Shown here in pieces: positions 1 through 9,022 of a stretch of DNA of 64,000 bases. Made by a program: the position numbers and the translations under genes. Below the pieces are notes generated by a model. The model saw only the letters and a program-made list of their open reading frames with translations, did not search any database and was not told the origin of the DNA. Source of the DNA: Lacrimispora sphenoides (GTDB lineage: Bacteria; Bacillota; Clostridia; Lachnospirales; Lachnospiraceae). Positions within the stretch are counted from its first letter, which is position 1. Every line of letters starts with the position of its first letter. The stretch is taken from the NCBI RefSeq assembly GCF_900105215.1, contig NZ_FOIP01000001.1, positions 1,133,501-1,197,500 on the forward strand, given 5' to 3'.

Positions 1-87
1 AACAAACAGGCAATCTTTCTTGGATTAAGTACAAGCAAAATATTTAGCCAGAATAACAATAAAGAATTTACGTTGCTTGTAAAATAG
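1..87 (+). CDS. Possible C-terminal end of a gene entering from the left
   Basis: The first 28 codons are open in frame 1 and end at TAG (85-87). The peptide contains IFLGLSTSKIFSQ and looks protein-like, but it is too short to assign to a family. If real, it converges on the defence operon from the other side. Chance opening of 28 codons in AT-rich DNA is quite possible. Confidence 0.3.
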   Translation, partial: NKQAIFLGLSTSKIFSQNNNKEFTLLVK

Positions 88-349
88 CTCTGCAAAAATT
101 TTATAATTATGAATTTCCGTTAGTTCTAAATTAAATATTATTATTGAGTAGTCTCCTTTTTTTAAGAGGTTTTGAGTTGGAATATAGTAAATTTAAAATT
201 TCTTTTTGCGAGAATTATAAGTTCAGACGGCAAGAATATTCAAAGTTGATTTCTATAGGGCTATTCCATTCAAAAGTGATATAAATGCCAAAAGTCACTA
301 TTCTTCAAAAGCGAAGAAAAGGGCAATGCAATATATAATATTAAAAATT
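88..349. other. AT-rich intergenic stretch at the end of the defence operon
   Basis: No convincing gene is seen. A small hairpin with arms TTCTTC and GAAGAA lies near 301-318 and could help end the leftward transcript, but it lacks a clear U-tract. Confidence 0.4.
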
Positions 350-661
350 TTATAGGTACTTTTCTTTTAATAACTTGGCAACTCTAATATGTGCGATGTT
401 GGAACTTTTATAAAGATCACTCACCACTTCTGGCAATGTGCGATTGGAATAAATTCCTTTGTTTTCCTTTTCTGTATCTATACCATAATAATTCAGAAAT
501 GTTTTACTTAGCCAACCATGATATTCCTCAGTTTTAAATAATTTCTGCTCAATAGCGGTTAAACTCAGTCCTTGAAATAAATAATAATAAACAATTTCAG
601 GTACAAGATCATTAATGTTTCTATGATTAAACAATTCATACGTTTTAAACAATTTCATCAC
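350..661 (-). CDS. Small protein of unknown function, last gene of the MORC/Z1 operon
   Basis: This 103-aa protein is rich in Tyr, Leu and Lys and mostly helical by eye, with no motif I recognise. Its ATG-ATG start lies directly behind GGAGGTG and overlaps the end of the DUF4420 gene by 17 nt, so it should be translated by coupling as the last cistron. The second ATG (658) has the better spacing. Related defence loci carry extra small or AIPR-type genes here, but this is too short to be AIPR. It might be a specificity or adaptor subunit, which is inference from position only. Confidence 0.7.
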   Translation of the reverse strand: MMKLFKTYELFNHRNINDLVPEIVYYYLFQGLSLTAIEQKLFKTEEYHGWLSKTFLNYYGIDTEKENKGIYSNRTLPEVVSDLYKSSNIAHIRVAKLLKEKYL

Positions 662-1604
662 CTCCGATCCAATTTTTGATATCTACAGTTGATACTTCTG
701 GCACAATGTCTAAGATGCAATCATACTCAGCGTTATAAACTCCTTCGGGAGATTTCTCACTAAAATGAGGAATATCTTTAGCATCAAAAAACTTAATATT
801 CTTCTCTAGGTACTTTCTATCGTATTTTATTGTATATAAAGAATCGGAATCAATATGAGCCACTATTGATTCAATATGTAATAATAGTTCATAGTTCTCT
901 GCATAAAGAGTTCTTATTTCATCAACCAGTGTGCCTAACGAAAGGCCAAAATCGTTTTTTTGTAGCATAATAGATACTATTTTTATATCATAGATATCAC
1001 TTAATAACTGTTCATGTTTAAAACGGTGAGTTCTTGAAGGTTTTATCGTAGACTTGATTTCAAGACGCTTGGATTCATCTAGCGAAAAATCAAATTTCAT
1101 TTTACCATGCGATTGCCAATATTTTGAAACATCACATCTTAACGCATGAAAATATTTAATAGTGTATAGTTCGGCAAAAAGTCCTTGTAATTCTACTTCT
1201 GATATATGTTGTATTTTATCAAAAAGAGAAGATAAAGACGAAAACAACTTTGCTAAATAATATTGATCATTGCCAATATCATTGAAAGAAAACGCTTTCG
1301 TCAGTCGGATAAATGCTTCTATTTTATCACGTTCTTTTTCTTTACAAACCAAAAGGTGCATAACCTTGCTTTCTGATATACCATTAATAATAAAAATGCA
1401 TTTCTTGTTGAAAGCAAATAATAAAGATCTAGTTTCTTGATATATAGCTGGTAATTTTATTGCAGTAGAAGTTAACATATACACAACATTAGATTCTTTA
1501 TCTTTTCCCCAAAAGCATCTACTATTATTGCAGGGAAAAACAACATAGTTGCATTCAGGGGGGGATATGTTTAATAATTTATTATAAATTTCTTTGCTAT
1601 CCAT
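645..1604 (-). CDS. PD-(D/E)XK motif protein, DUF4420-type, of the MORC/Z1 system
   Basis: This 319-aa protein has a restriction-endonuclease-like core in its middle. A Glu sits in ELQGLFAELY, an Asp in KFDFSLD and the ExK element in LEIKST at about residues 175-200, which is the order E, D, ExK expected of the fold. It is probably the nuclease or DNA-contacting subunit acting with the Z1 and GHKL ATPases. The start overlaps the Z1 stop codon by 8 nt (ATGGATAG). The family usually occurs in exactly this gene company. DNA cleavage is inferred from the motif and not known for this protein. Confidence 0.85.
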   Translation of the reverse strand: MDSKEIYNKLLNISPPECNYVVFPCNNSRCFWGKDKESNVVYMLTSTAIKLPAIYQETRSLLFAFNKKCIFIINGISESKVMHLLVCKEKERDKIEAFIRLTKAFSFNDIGNDQYYLAKLFSSLSSLFDKIQHISEVELQGLFAELYTIKYFHALRCDVSKYWQSHGKMKFDFSLDESKRLEIKSTIKPSRTHRFKHEQLLSDIYDIKIVSIMLQKNDFGLSLGTLVDEIRTLYAENYELLLHIESIVAHIDSDSLYTIKYDRKYLEKNIKFFDAKDIPHFSEKSPEGVYNAEYDCILDIVPEVSTVDIKNWIGGDEIV

Positions 1605-3768
1605 TTGTTTTCACCACCAGTCTTGATAATTCATCCGAACAATAGTCTGGCACATACAACGCTAAAGCGGGAGAGTAGTAGTCTATTTCCGAAATGTTAG
1701 TAGGTTTAATATAATGAATTTGTAATTGAATATGATCCGGATTTTTATCTGCCAAACTACGATCACCTTCATAATATGTAGGGCTCTTTACATTAGGATT
1801 ACGACCTTGGAATAACTGTTGTATTGTTCCATCTGAATTAATCTTACGAGTTGAATGCAGAACATCCCTTACCCAAACCAAATCCACAGCAGGATTCAGC
1901 TCAAGTTTTTTTAGTGCCTCATTTAATATACTGAAATATTCTTTATTAAGTACTTCCTCAGCAGAGTAATACATTTTTGATAGCACTTCGTTATATAATG
2001 TATAGAAACTTTGACAACAAAGAGTTGCATGTACTTGTACAGAATTATGTGATTCAAATTCTATACTCAATGCATGTTTTTCTCTAAATGAGTTTAAAAT
2101 AAAATGATTAGCATTTGCCAGCCTTTCGTCCATAAGCAAGTATCTTTGTGGTTTCCATTCGGAAAGAGCATATTGTTCTGTTTGGGCAACATTTTTTCTT
2201 GTTAAGCTTAAAAATGCACTTCTTGCTAACTTAAAGATTCGTGGCATATCCTTAAAAGCAATACCACGATCACGAGCTCGTTCTATTGAGGCCCACATAT
2301 CCTCATCGTGCTCTAAAATACTAGTGAAGTCCTCCTTAATGTCTCTAGTTGCAAATACTCTACATACATCAAGATAATTTGCTTTGTATCCAAACCATCG
2401 AGCACGCTGTTCAGTGTTGTCAACATTGCTTTTTCCCTTTGCTCGTCTAGTGATATATGTTACCGCAAGCCCTTTTATTGTGATACCTCGCTCTACGAGA
2501 TTACCTCCAACAAAGATATTTGTTTTATATAGCTTAGAATTATCACTTGCATTCTCATCACTATTACATATATGAACAGGAGAACAACGTTTTATAATGT
2601 CCAATATGGTAACTTCCAAATCAGAAAAAGAAACAGTTTTCACTCCATCATTACAAAATATAGTATATGCGCTCAGAAGATACTTTTTAAGAGAAGAGTA
2701 CGACAAGTCATTTTTTCCTGAAAGCTTAATCCTTGCTTTGGCTTTCCAATCATCAAGCACATTTTGTATTTTAGTAACAACAATTTGATGATCGAATTTT
2801 TTTTGGCTCGGATGAATTAACATAGCGTGATTTCCAAAATCACCTCGGCTTCTACGAATTGCATTTCCAACAAAAAACATTGAGACAGCCTGATAAATGG
2901 ATAATGGAATACCAATATCATCTAGTATATTTCCCTCAAATGTAGGAATTTCGCAGACGTATTTTTCACAATTTTCTCCGTGGAACTCCTGAAGTCCGCA
3001 ATATCCATCCCCTGGATATACCAATTCACCAAAATCAGGAGATAATTTGTCAAATACTTGAATCAAAATATTTGCCTGCGGTGTGGCTGTGATAGAAAGA
3101 AAACAGTGACTTTTTAGTTTTCTTTTTAAATCCAATACAGATTCATAAGTTGAACTCATTGAGTTAAGATATGCTTGTGTATTAAGAGTTGCTTGGTCTC
3201 CTTCATCATCCACAATTAAGACTGATTTATCTGCCAAATATGGATTATCAAAAATTTCTGAAATTTGTTTAATATGTTTATAGTGCTTTAATCCTACAAT
3301 AATAATTTTTCTACCGTTCTCAATAAATTCCTTTATGCGAGCGGGGTTTATTAGGGACTTATTATCGTTTGTCTTTAAAACAGTAAGCTTTTCAGTATCT
3401 ACATTAAAAGCATTATTTATTCGGGTAGCATTTTGCTTTAACAATTCAAGAGTATTCCCGCCAAGAACGACAGCAATATCATATCCATTATCAAGTGCTA
3501 AAGCCAATACAGAAATAAAATTTGAGGTTTTTCCACTTTGTACTTTACCAATGACAATACCCGTTTTTGATATCTCATTTTCTAGATTTGGATTTGGACA
3601 ATTACTTAATATACGTACTGCGTTAGAAAAAATAATATCTATTGCATCTTGAGACATATCATCACGCAGCATTTGTTTTTCAACATTGGACCTAAAATAG
3701 CCGTCAACAGATATAATCCAAGGTTCCATATTATCATTTTCATTTACTGAAATCAAAGAATCATTCAT
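1597..3768 (-). CDS. Z1-domain NTPase (helicase-like) of the MORC/Z1 system
   Basis: The 723-aa protein has a P-loop GKVQSGKT at 74-81, a Walker B strand VLIVDDEGD at 182-190, SITATPQ at 224-230 (a helicase motif III position) and a C-terminal helicase-like segment with ERGITIKG and EQRARWFGY. These mark a superfamily 2-like ATPase with a Z1 domain. I chose the ATG at 3768 because AAAAGGAG lies 9 nt upstream and because it overlaps the preceding stop by 8 nt, like the other junctions. An upstream ATG at 3807 is in frame. The role is probably NTP-driven DNA translocation or remodelling in phage restriction. Confidence 0.9.
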   Translation of the reverse strand: MNDSLISVNENDNMEPWIISVDGYFRSNVEKQMLRDDMSQDAIDIIFSNAVRILSNCPNPNLENEISKTGIVIGKVQSGKTSNFISVLALALDNGYDIAVVLGGNTLELLKQNATRINNAFNVDTEKLTVLKTNDNKSLINPARIKEFIENGRKIIIVGLKHYKHIKQISEIFDNPYLADKSVLIVDDEGDQATLNTQAYLNSMSSTYESVLDLKRKLKSHCFLSITATPQANILIQVFDKLSPDFGELVYPGDGYCGLQEFHGENCEKYVCEIPTFEGNILDDIGIPLSIYQAVSMFFVGNAIRRSRGDFGNHAMLIHPSQKKFDHQIVVTKIQNVLDDWKAKARIKLSGKNDLSYSSLKKYLLSAYTIFCNDGVKTVSFSDLEVTILDIIKRCSPVHICNSDENASDNSKLYKTNIFVGGNLVERGITIKGLAVTYITRRAKGKSNVDNTEQRARWFGYKANYLDVCRVFATRDIKEDFTSILEHDEDMWASIERARDRGIAFKDMPRIFKLARSAFLSLTRKNVAQTEQYALSEWKPQRYLLMDERLANANHFILNSFREKHALSIEFESHNSVQVHATLCCQSFYTLYNEVLSKMYYSAEEVLNKEYFSILNEALKKLELNPAVDLVWVRDVLHSTRKINSDGTIQQLFQGRNPNVKSPTYYEGDRSLADKNPDHIQLQIHYIKPTNISEIDYYSPALALYVPDYCSDELSRLVVKTNG

Positions 3769-5383
3769 TGCTGACATCTCCTTTTCTAACATCTTCAAGA
3801 ATTTCATTCATTTTTAAACGAATATCACATGCGTTTATTCTCCCATCTGGTGATAGCATAAGGGAATCGATTTCGGCTAATACAAGCGCTATACACATTT
3901 TCATCATGATAGGCATAAACTCTTTTTTCTTGACCAGTGGCTTAAAGAAAGCATGTTTCATATTTATTTGCAATGTATATTCAAGCTTTGACTTTTCCTC
4001 AACAAGTAACCAATGGGCAGTAGGATTTGACATCTCAAATATAATATGGAAAAGGTATTCAATTCCTCTATATTTAAATTTATAATTAACCTGTGAACCT
4101 CCCTCTAAAATCACACCGTCATCATTAAAATCGACTATTTCTTCCGGTAATTGCTCTTCTTGTAAATCAATTTTCGTGTCACTTGGAATATTATTTTCAA
4201 TCAAGGTAAACTTATCATCTTCAATAGATCTGTCCGCTTCATGAGATAGTTCAATAATCTCTACGTGAACATCATCCACCAGTCCAGAGTTAGACAAATC
4301 TTTAACTGCATTTTTAACCAATTCATTAGTATTAATTTTTTCTCTAACACGTATGGATTCGGCTTTTCGACGGTAATCTTGTGAGAATTTTTCTAATTCC
4401 TTTATAAATGCTTCTTCTAGACCACTATTATGCCAATCAAAATTATCTTTTGCTTGCGTTACTGGCCAGTTATCCATATGTAATTCCCCAAATAATCGTT
4501 GGTATGCATAGGAGTTCGAATCCCCAAATAATTCTGTTGGCCTATAATTTTTTTCAGAACCACCAACAATAACTCGACCACGTCGCAATAATGTAAATCC
4601 AGCATCTTTAAGACTACCTGGAATTCGAATCGCAATAAAACCGGTTACTTTCAGTTCCTTGTTGTCATGTAAAATCGAAAATCGTATATCTTTTTTCCAT
4701 TCTTTGGAATGATTCTCCTGATTAATCTCCTTAAAAATAGGGGCCTCGTTAAATTGTAAAAGAGTACCATTATAATATATTTTTATTAATCCACTTCTAA
4801 TATCTTCTCGATAAATACTACTCAATAATTGTTTAACAGCCCATACCGTACGCGAACCGCTAATTTTTTTATTCAGTTTTTTAATTACAATTTTTGTATA
4901 GTGCTCCTTTAAATTTACTGTTTCTTCCGTAACGTCTACTTCTTCAGTTTTATATTTCTCCAGTTGATCTATATCAATCTCAGTATAGTATTTGTTCTTA
5001 GAATTAAGTTGAGTTGACTCAACTGACCATAAGGAGCCAAACCAGCATGCAGCTGTTTTTAAGCCCATCCCAAATTCATTTCTTCCTGAAGTATTCTTGG
5101 GTGGTTTATCCAAAATAACAGCACGTTGAAAATCTGACCATTCCATACCAAAAGCATCATCCCTTATGACCAGACTATCTCCATTCAGTTTATCTTCGAC
5201 ATAATCAATATTTATTACAAGTCCCTTATAGTATTTGGTAGATAATAACTCATCTTTATGATCATAAAAACTTTGCGTTGAGTTATCTATAAATTCAGCA
5301 ATTGCAGTCCATGGCTGATAACTAAGTCGTTTATATGTGGCATAAACTCCACTTGTAGGTCTAATATTGATACGTCTATTCAT
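3761..5383 (-). CDS. GHKL ATPase, MORC/MutL-like, of the MORC/Z1 system
   Basis: The N-terminal ATPase domain shows the GHKL motifs in order: AEFIDNS (Glu30, Asp33, Asn34), DDAFGM at 75-80 in place of the usual DxGxG, and FGMGLKTA from 104. A second alpha/beta domain and an acidic linker follow to about residue 540. Such ATPases dimerise on ATP and are thought to clamp DNA. The chosen start overlaps the methyltransferase stop by 8 nt. An ATG at 5392 is equally open, and the G-rich stretch just upstream could serve either. Family context places it with prokaryotic MORC-like proteins of restriction systems. Confidence 0.88.
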   Translation of the reverse strand: MNRRINIRPTSGVYATYKRLSYQPWTAIAEFIDNSTQSFYDHKDELLSTKYYKGLVINIDYVEDKLNGDSLVIRDDAFGMEWSDFQRAVILDKPPKNTSGRNEFGMGLKTAACWFGSLWSVESTQLNSKNKYYTEIDIDQLEKYKTEEVDVTEETVNLKEHYTKIVIKKLNKKISGSRTVWAVKQLLSSIYREDIRSGLIKIYYNGTLLQFNEAPIFKEINQENHSKEWKKDIRFSILHDNKELKVTGFIAIRIPGSLKDAGFTLLRRGRVIVGGSEKNYRPTELFGDSNSYAYQRLFGELHMDNWPVTQAKDNFDWHNSGLEEAFIKELEKFSQDYRRKAESIRVREKINTNELVKNAVKDLSNSGLVDDVHVEIIELSHEADRSIEDDKFTLIENNIPSDTKIDLQEEQLPEEIVDFNDDGVILEGGSQVNYKFKYRGIEYLFHIIFEMSNPTAHWLLVEEKSKLEYTLQINMKHAFFKPLVKKKEFMPIMMKMCIALVLAEIDSLMLSPDGRINACDIRLKMNEILEDVRKGDVSNE

Positions 5384-6644
5384 TTTCTTCATCCCCCCAA
5401 CCTTCATTAGCCAAAGCGAATAATTGTTCCCCAAGAATTTTTAAAACTCTGACATTAACAGAATTCCCTAACTGTTTATAGGCAGCCTTATCATTTCTTG
5501 GAAACTTAAACTTACCATGAAAGTTTTGTAGATTGGCAGCTTCTCTTTGAGTTATATGTCTAAAATGTTGTTTTTGTCTATCCCATATAATAGGGGTATT
5601 AACCATAGCAACTAAAGATGGATAATAAGTAGGACGCTTTATACGTATTCCGGATTGTCGAATTTGAATAATAGTGTTATGTATATCATCAACATCAATA
5701 CCACAATTCCATTCAAATTTTTGAAGAAGCTTGATGCGATTAAACATATCATATCTAACAATCCAGTCATCAATAAAATCCCTGTTTTCTAAATATAGCT
5801 TTCGATTGTTATCTACAAAACGCTTTTTCCAATTAGGCATATCCTCATACCCCTGTTCTTGGCGAAATAAATCCTCATCTTCAAAATTTACTCCAAAACT
5901 GTTTAACCATATAGGGAATCCAATCACTCCAATATTTGTTGCTTGCCTAAATTCATCCCAAGCAAATATCATTTCTTCCTGTTCAGCAGTTATTAGATAA
6001 TCGTCGGATACATCCTGTTCGAGAATTTTCCAGGCATCGCCCATTTGACAAACCTTGTAATATTTTTTTAAATTTAAATCATTAACATGAATACATCCAT
6101 TATTTAATATTTCATTATTCTTTATTGATTTTTTGATACCTAAAATATAAACTCTTTCTCGAATTTGTGGTAAACCAAAATCAGAAGGCGAAAGTATTAT
6201 GGGTTTTTCTGTAATATAAAAGTTTCTTTTGCTTAATTCGCTTTTTATCACATCCCAATTCTCAGATTTATCAGCCAAATTGCGCACATTTTCAAGAATA
6301 ACAAATTTTACTTCTGGATGCCCATCAAGAATATCTATGATTTTAAAGAATAAATTGCCACGGCTTTCATCTTTAAATCCCTTTTGATATCCAGCTTTAC
6401 TAAATGGTTGACATGGAAAGCCAGCGCATAATACATCAAATGAATCAATTGTAAGTGGATCAATATCATTAACATTACCTCGAACCTTACCCTCAAGCGT
6501 TTTATAATTAAGGTTATACGTTTCAACACAAGCTTGATTAATTTCAGCTGCCATTAAGCATTCACCACCAAGATACCTCATTGCTTGATGGAACCCTCCG
6601 ATGCCTGCAAATAAATCAATAAATTTAAATTTGTTTGCCTTCAA
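5376..6644 (-). CDS. DNA (cytosine-5) methyltransferase of the MORC/Z1 restriction locus
   Basis: All main m5C-methyltransferase motifs are present in the 422 aa: FIDLFAGIGG (motif I, 8-17), GFPCQPFSKAG with catalytic Cys78 (motif IV), ENV at 118-120 (VI), QIRERVYILG (VIII) and KQLGNSVNVRVL near the C-terminus (X). It transfers a methyl group from SAM to cytosine and should protect host DNA from the downstream ATPase/nuclease genes. The long segment between VIII and IX is the target recognition region. The recognition sequence cannot be read from the protein. Confidence 0.95.
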   Translation of the reverse strand: MKANKFKFIDLFAGIGGFHQAMRYLGGECLMAAEINQACVETYNLNYKTLEGKVRGNVNDIDPLTIDSFDVLCAGFPCQPFSKAGYQKGFKDESRGNLFFKIIDILDGHPEVKFVILENVRNLADKSENWDVIKSELSKRNFYITEKPIILSPSDFGLPQIRERVYILGIKKSIKNNEILNNGCIHVNDLNLKKYYKVCQMGDAWKILEQDVSDDYLITAEQEEMIFAWDEFRQATNIGVIGFPIWLNSFGVNFEDEDLFRQEQGYEDMPNWKKRFVDNNRKLYLENRDFIDDWIVRYDMFNRIKLLQKFEWNCGIDVDDIHNTIIQIRQSGIRIKRPTYYPSLVAMVNTPIIWDRQKQHFRHITQREAANLQNFHGKFKFPRNDKAAYKQLGNSVNVRVLKILGEQLFALANEGWGDEENE

Positions 6645-6695
6645 TTCTGTTTACCTACTTTTCATAATATTCTCTCTTATATGGAACATTAAAAT

Positions 6696-6896
6696 TCAAT
6701 TTATTACATCTAAAATATCTCCAATATTACAATCCAATGCTTTGCAAATTCTTGTAAGAATTTCAAGAGACACATATTCATTTTTATTTAATTTGGTCAA
6801 CGTAGCAGGAGACAAGTTTGCCACTTGTCGAAATTGAGGTTTTGTTATACTCTTTTCAATTAATAAAATCCATAGTTTTTTATAATCAACTGACAT
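6696..6896 (-). CDS. XRE-family HTH regulator, probable controller of the restriction operon
   Basis: This 66-aa Cro/C1-type protein has the helix-turn-helix at ITKPQFRQVANLSPATLTK, with the family's usual C-terminal LCKALDCNIGDIL-like tail. The ATG at 6896 follows GAGGTG by 7 nt, while longer in-frame starts have no ribosome site. It lies 51 nt upstream of the methyltransferase in the same direction, the position of controller proteins in restriction-modification loci, where they delay nuclease expression until DNA is methylated. Autoregulation is inferred. Confidence 0.85.
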   Translation of the reverse strand: MSVDYKKLWILLIEKSITKPQFRQVANLSPATLTKLNKNEYVSLEILTRICKALDCNIGDILDVIN

Positions 6897-6980
6897 CTTA
6901 ATACACCTCATTAATTTGCAAATTCTTAATCTTAATATAATATTTTCTATGTATTTTATCATAAAAATCGACAATATACA

Positions 6981-7012
6981 ACAGAGAATCGTGTATGTAA
7001 ACGATTCTCTGT
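6981..7012. promoter_or_regulatory. Perfect 12-bp inverted repeat upstream of the XRE regulator
   Basis: The arms ACAGAGAATCGT (6981-6992) and its exact complement (7001-7012) are separated by 8 nt. The site lies 85 nt before the start codon of the XRE regulator and has no U-tract on either side, so an operator or a weak bidirectional terminator are both possible. Confidence 0.5.
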
Positions 7013-7119
7013 CGTAATTTATTTATGTCAAGAAAAAGTTATGATAAATTTTTTCTACTTATCCAAAAGTTTATTTGCATATTATTTTGATTAAAATTTA
7101 CAGATAAGTTCATATTATA

Positions 7120-7322
7120 TTCGCTTTTTATCACTGCATTTACATTGGTGCTTTTGTGACTTAGTTCCACGATTCTCATTAACATTCTTTAGGGATAAGA
7201 TATTTTTGCTAGTAATCAGTTGCCTGTAACTTACCAGTTTTAATCCAACTGTTGATGGTGGCTCGATTGTACCCTAATAAAATACTTATTTGTTCTATTG
7301 CCAATATAGCCGATCCTAACAT
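7120..7322 (-). pseudogene. Broken excisionase-like (HTH_17) gene
   Basis: An ATG at 7322 opens a 37-codon frame ending at TAG (7209-7211). The encoded ISILLGYNRATINSWIKTGK is a typical winged HTH of excisionase-type DNA-binding proteins. After the stop the same frame continues with QKYLIPKE, the usual wing and C-terminal sequence of that family, before another stop. No ribosome site is seen. It is a relic of an element once integrated here. Confidence 0.5.
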
Positions 7323-7446
7323 ATATTTTATTTATACATAAAAAGTTCCTCAATAAAAACAAGCGTGACTTTGTGGCCTATTTTGATGTTACCCCTTGGT
7401 AAAAGATTCGCAGCATCCCCCTCCGTAGAGGAATGGAATGATAAAC
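7323..7446. other. Non-coding remainder between broken genes
   Basis: Short spaces between two decayed frames, with stops in all frames and no promoter I trust. Together with 7013-7119 it forms a gene graveyard between the defence operon and the HNH gene. Confidence 0.35.
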
Positions 7447-7872
7447 TTAACTGTGGGGGGCATCCAAGATGCAAACTTTTGGTAAACTTAACCTACTGAG
7501 TATGCCAAATTTACCAATTGTCTCTCCAGACAATTCGTCGAAGGCTTCGAGTAGAAGAAAATCACGGTTGGTGACGGTAAACTGCATATACACTTTTAGG
7601 GTAACAACGACTACATTTTCATTAGACCGGAAGATGATCTGTAGGGCGATCAGTCCTTCAATTTCTGCATAGCAATAGGAGTTAGGTGCTACTACCCAAC
7701 CATGTTACCACAATTCTGATAATTAGCTACAACAAGTCTCAAAAATGACGAACATGGCCTCAGCAGCATTAAATTCAACAAAGTCTTTTCCATGCCAGAA
7801 CATATTTTCATAAACAATCTCGGCATGGCCGGAGCGTAAGCAGTTTGGTAAAACAAGTGAAAGCAAAATATC
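7447..7872 (-). pseudogene. Decayed coding region of unknown family
   Basis: One reading frame is open for about 140 codons except for two TAA codons near the middle, and encodes protein-like sequence such as GHAEIVYENMFWHGKDF and YAEIEGLIALQIIFRS. There is no start codon with a ribosome site. It begins just behind the HNH gene stop in the same direction. I do not recognise the family. A chance long frame cannot be excluded. Confidence 0.35.
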
Positions 7873-7883
7873 TAACGTTTATA

Positions 7884-8996
7884 TTACTTTGCATTGCTAT
7901 AAAACCAATCCTTAAATCCCGCATTTCGAGCTGCATTATATATCGGCAGTAGAATATTCTCAAGGTTTTCTTGAAACTCACTTTTTGATATATTCTCTTT
8001 ATACAGTTTCGTCATTACATTATCACTATTCACATGCTCTCTGCTGCATTTTAAAAATTCCTTATGTACAACATCGTACTTCCACATCATCTGATAAGAA
8101 AAATACTCCTTTTCAATTAATGCAGGAAAATACGTTTTCCAATCCGGAAGGTTATTACTCTTGCTACAATTTATGCTTTTTGTGGTAGGATGCAGATTCC
8201 AAAATTCGTCATGGGCTACATAAGACCACGGAATAAAATGATCGATCGAAAGTGTTTCTCCCGTCAAAACTTTATTTCCATAAATATCAGTAACAGGAGT
8301 AATCTCCATAATTGTCTTCCAATACTTAATAACTTTATTTAGCTTCCTATCCTTAGGCGGCTCTAATTTACTGGAAATTCCCGGTACATTCGGATTCCTC
8401 CGTTGCAAGTACATAATTAAATTATATTGAATCCATCCCTTTAAAATCTCCTGATTCTTTCTTATATAAGTGCACCATTCCGGTCGTACACAGATAGAAG
8501 TACCCATTCCGCAGATATCAGAATAATAATACATCAATCTTTTTTCCTGATTCATTCTCGATGCAAGATTTGGTTTAGAAAGGTTCCATTCACTACCCGC
8601 AAAGGCTTCAACAAAAGGAGCCTGTAAACGATAAGGAACAAAATAAGTCAAAGTCCGCTTCATCTCAAATATCTTCTTATCATTACACTGTTCCAGATAG
8701 TTAAGAATATTTACCTTCTTTTCACTGGTTTTCATACCGCTGATTTCATGGATATAATGTACCAAAGCTTCCAGTGTATCAGATGGCCCTAAATTTAATT
8801 TATACTCTGACACCATATACCAGGAATCTGCAATCATTTCATTTATCAATTCTTGATATGTCAGTCTCTCTTTCCCAGAGATAACCTTATTCACAATTGC
8901 CTGGAACCAAAATATCTTATAAGATTCACTCATCTTATCAAATAATCTTCCTAAACGCTCAATACTCAAATTTTCAGAATATGGTAACTGCATCAT
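7884..8996 (-). CDS. HNH-domain endonuclease-like protein
   Basis: The 370-aa protein ends in an HNH (beta-beta-alpha metal) nuclease domain. It shows LSIDHFIPWS at 249-258 with the key Asp-His, NLHP at 267-270 and a final Asn/Lys-rich helix (INCSKSNNLPDW). The N-terminal 200 residues are helical and not recognised. The ATG-ATG start lies 6 nt behind GGAG. The gene follows the Fic gene by 26 nt in the same direction, so the two probably form an operon. Similar HNH proteins occur in defence islands, so an anti-phage or toxin role is a reasonable guess. Confidence 0.8.
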   Translation of the reverse strand: MMQLPYSENLSIERLGRLFDKMSESYKIFWFQAIVNKVISGKERLTYQELINEMIADSWYMVSEYKLNLGPSDTLEALVHYIHEISGMKTSEKKVNILNYLEQCNDKKIFEMKRTLTYFVPYRLQAPFVEAFAGSEWNLSKPNLASRMNQEKRLMYYYSDICGMGTSICVRPEWCTYIRKNQEILKGWIQYNLIMYLQRRNPNVPGISSKLEPPKDRKLNKVIKYWKTIMEITPVTDIYGNKVLTGETLSIDHFIPWSYVAHDEFWNLHPTTKSINCSKSNNLPDWKTYFPALIEKEYFSYQMMWKYDVVHKEFLKCSREHVNSDNVMTKLYKENISKSEFQENLENILLPIYNAARNAGFKDWFYSNAK

Positions 8997-9022
8997 AGTA
9001 TTCTCCGCCGCAATTATTTCCT

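Noticed and set aside
3335..3652. Plus-strand 105-codon frame
   Set aside because: It lies opposite the conserved Z1 P-loop region and has no start signal.
7469..7672. Plus-strand 67-codon frame
   Set aside because: It has no ribosome site, and the minus strand shows better protein-like sequence at the same place.
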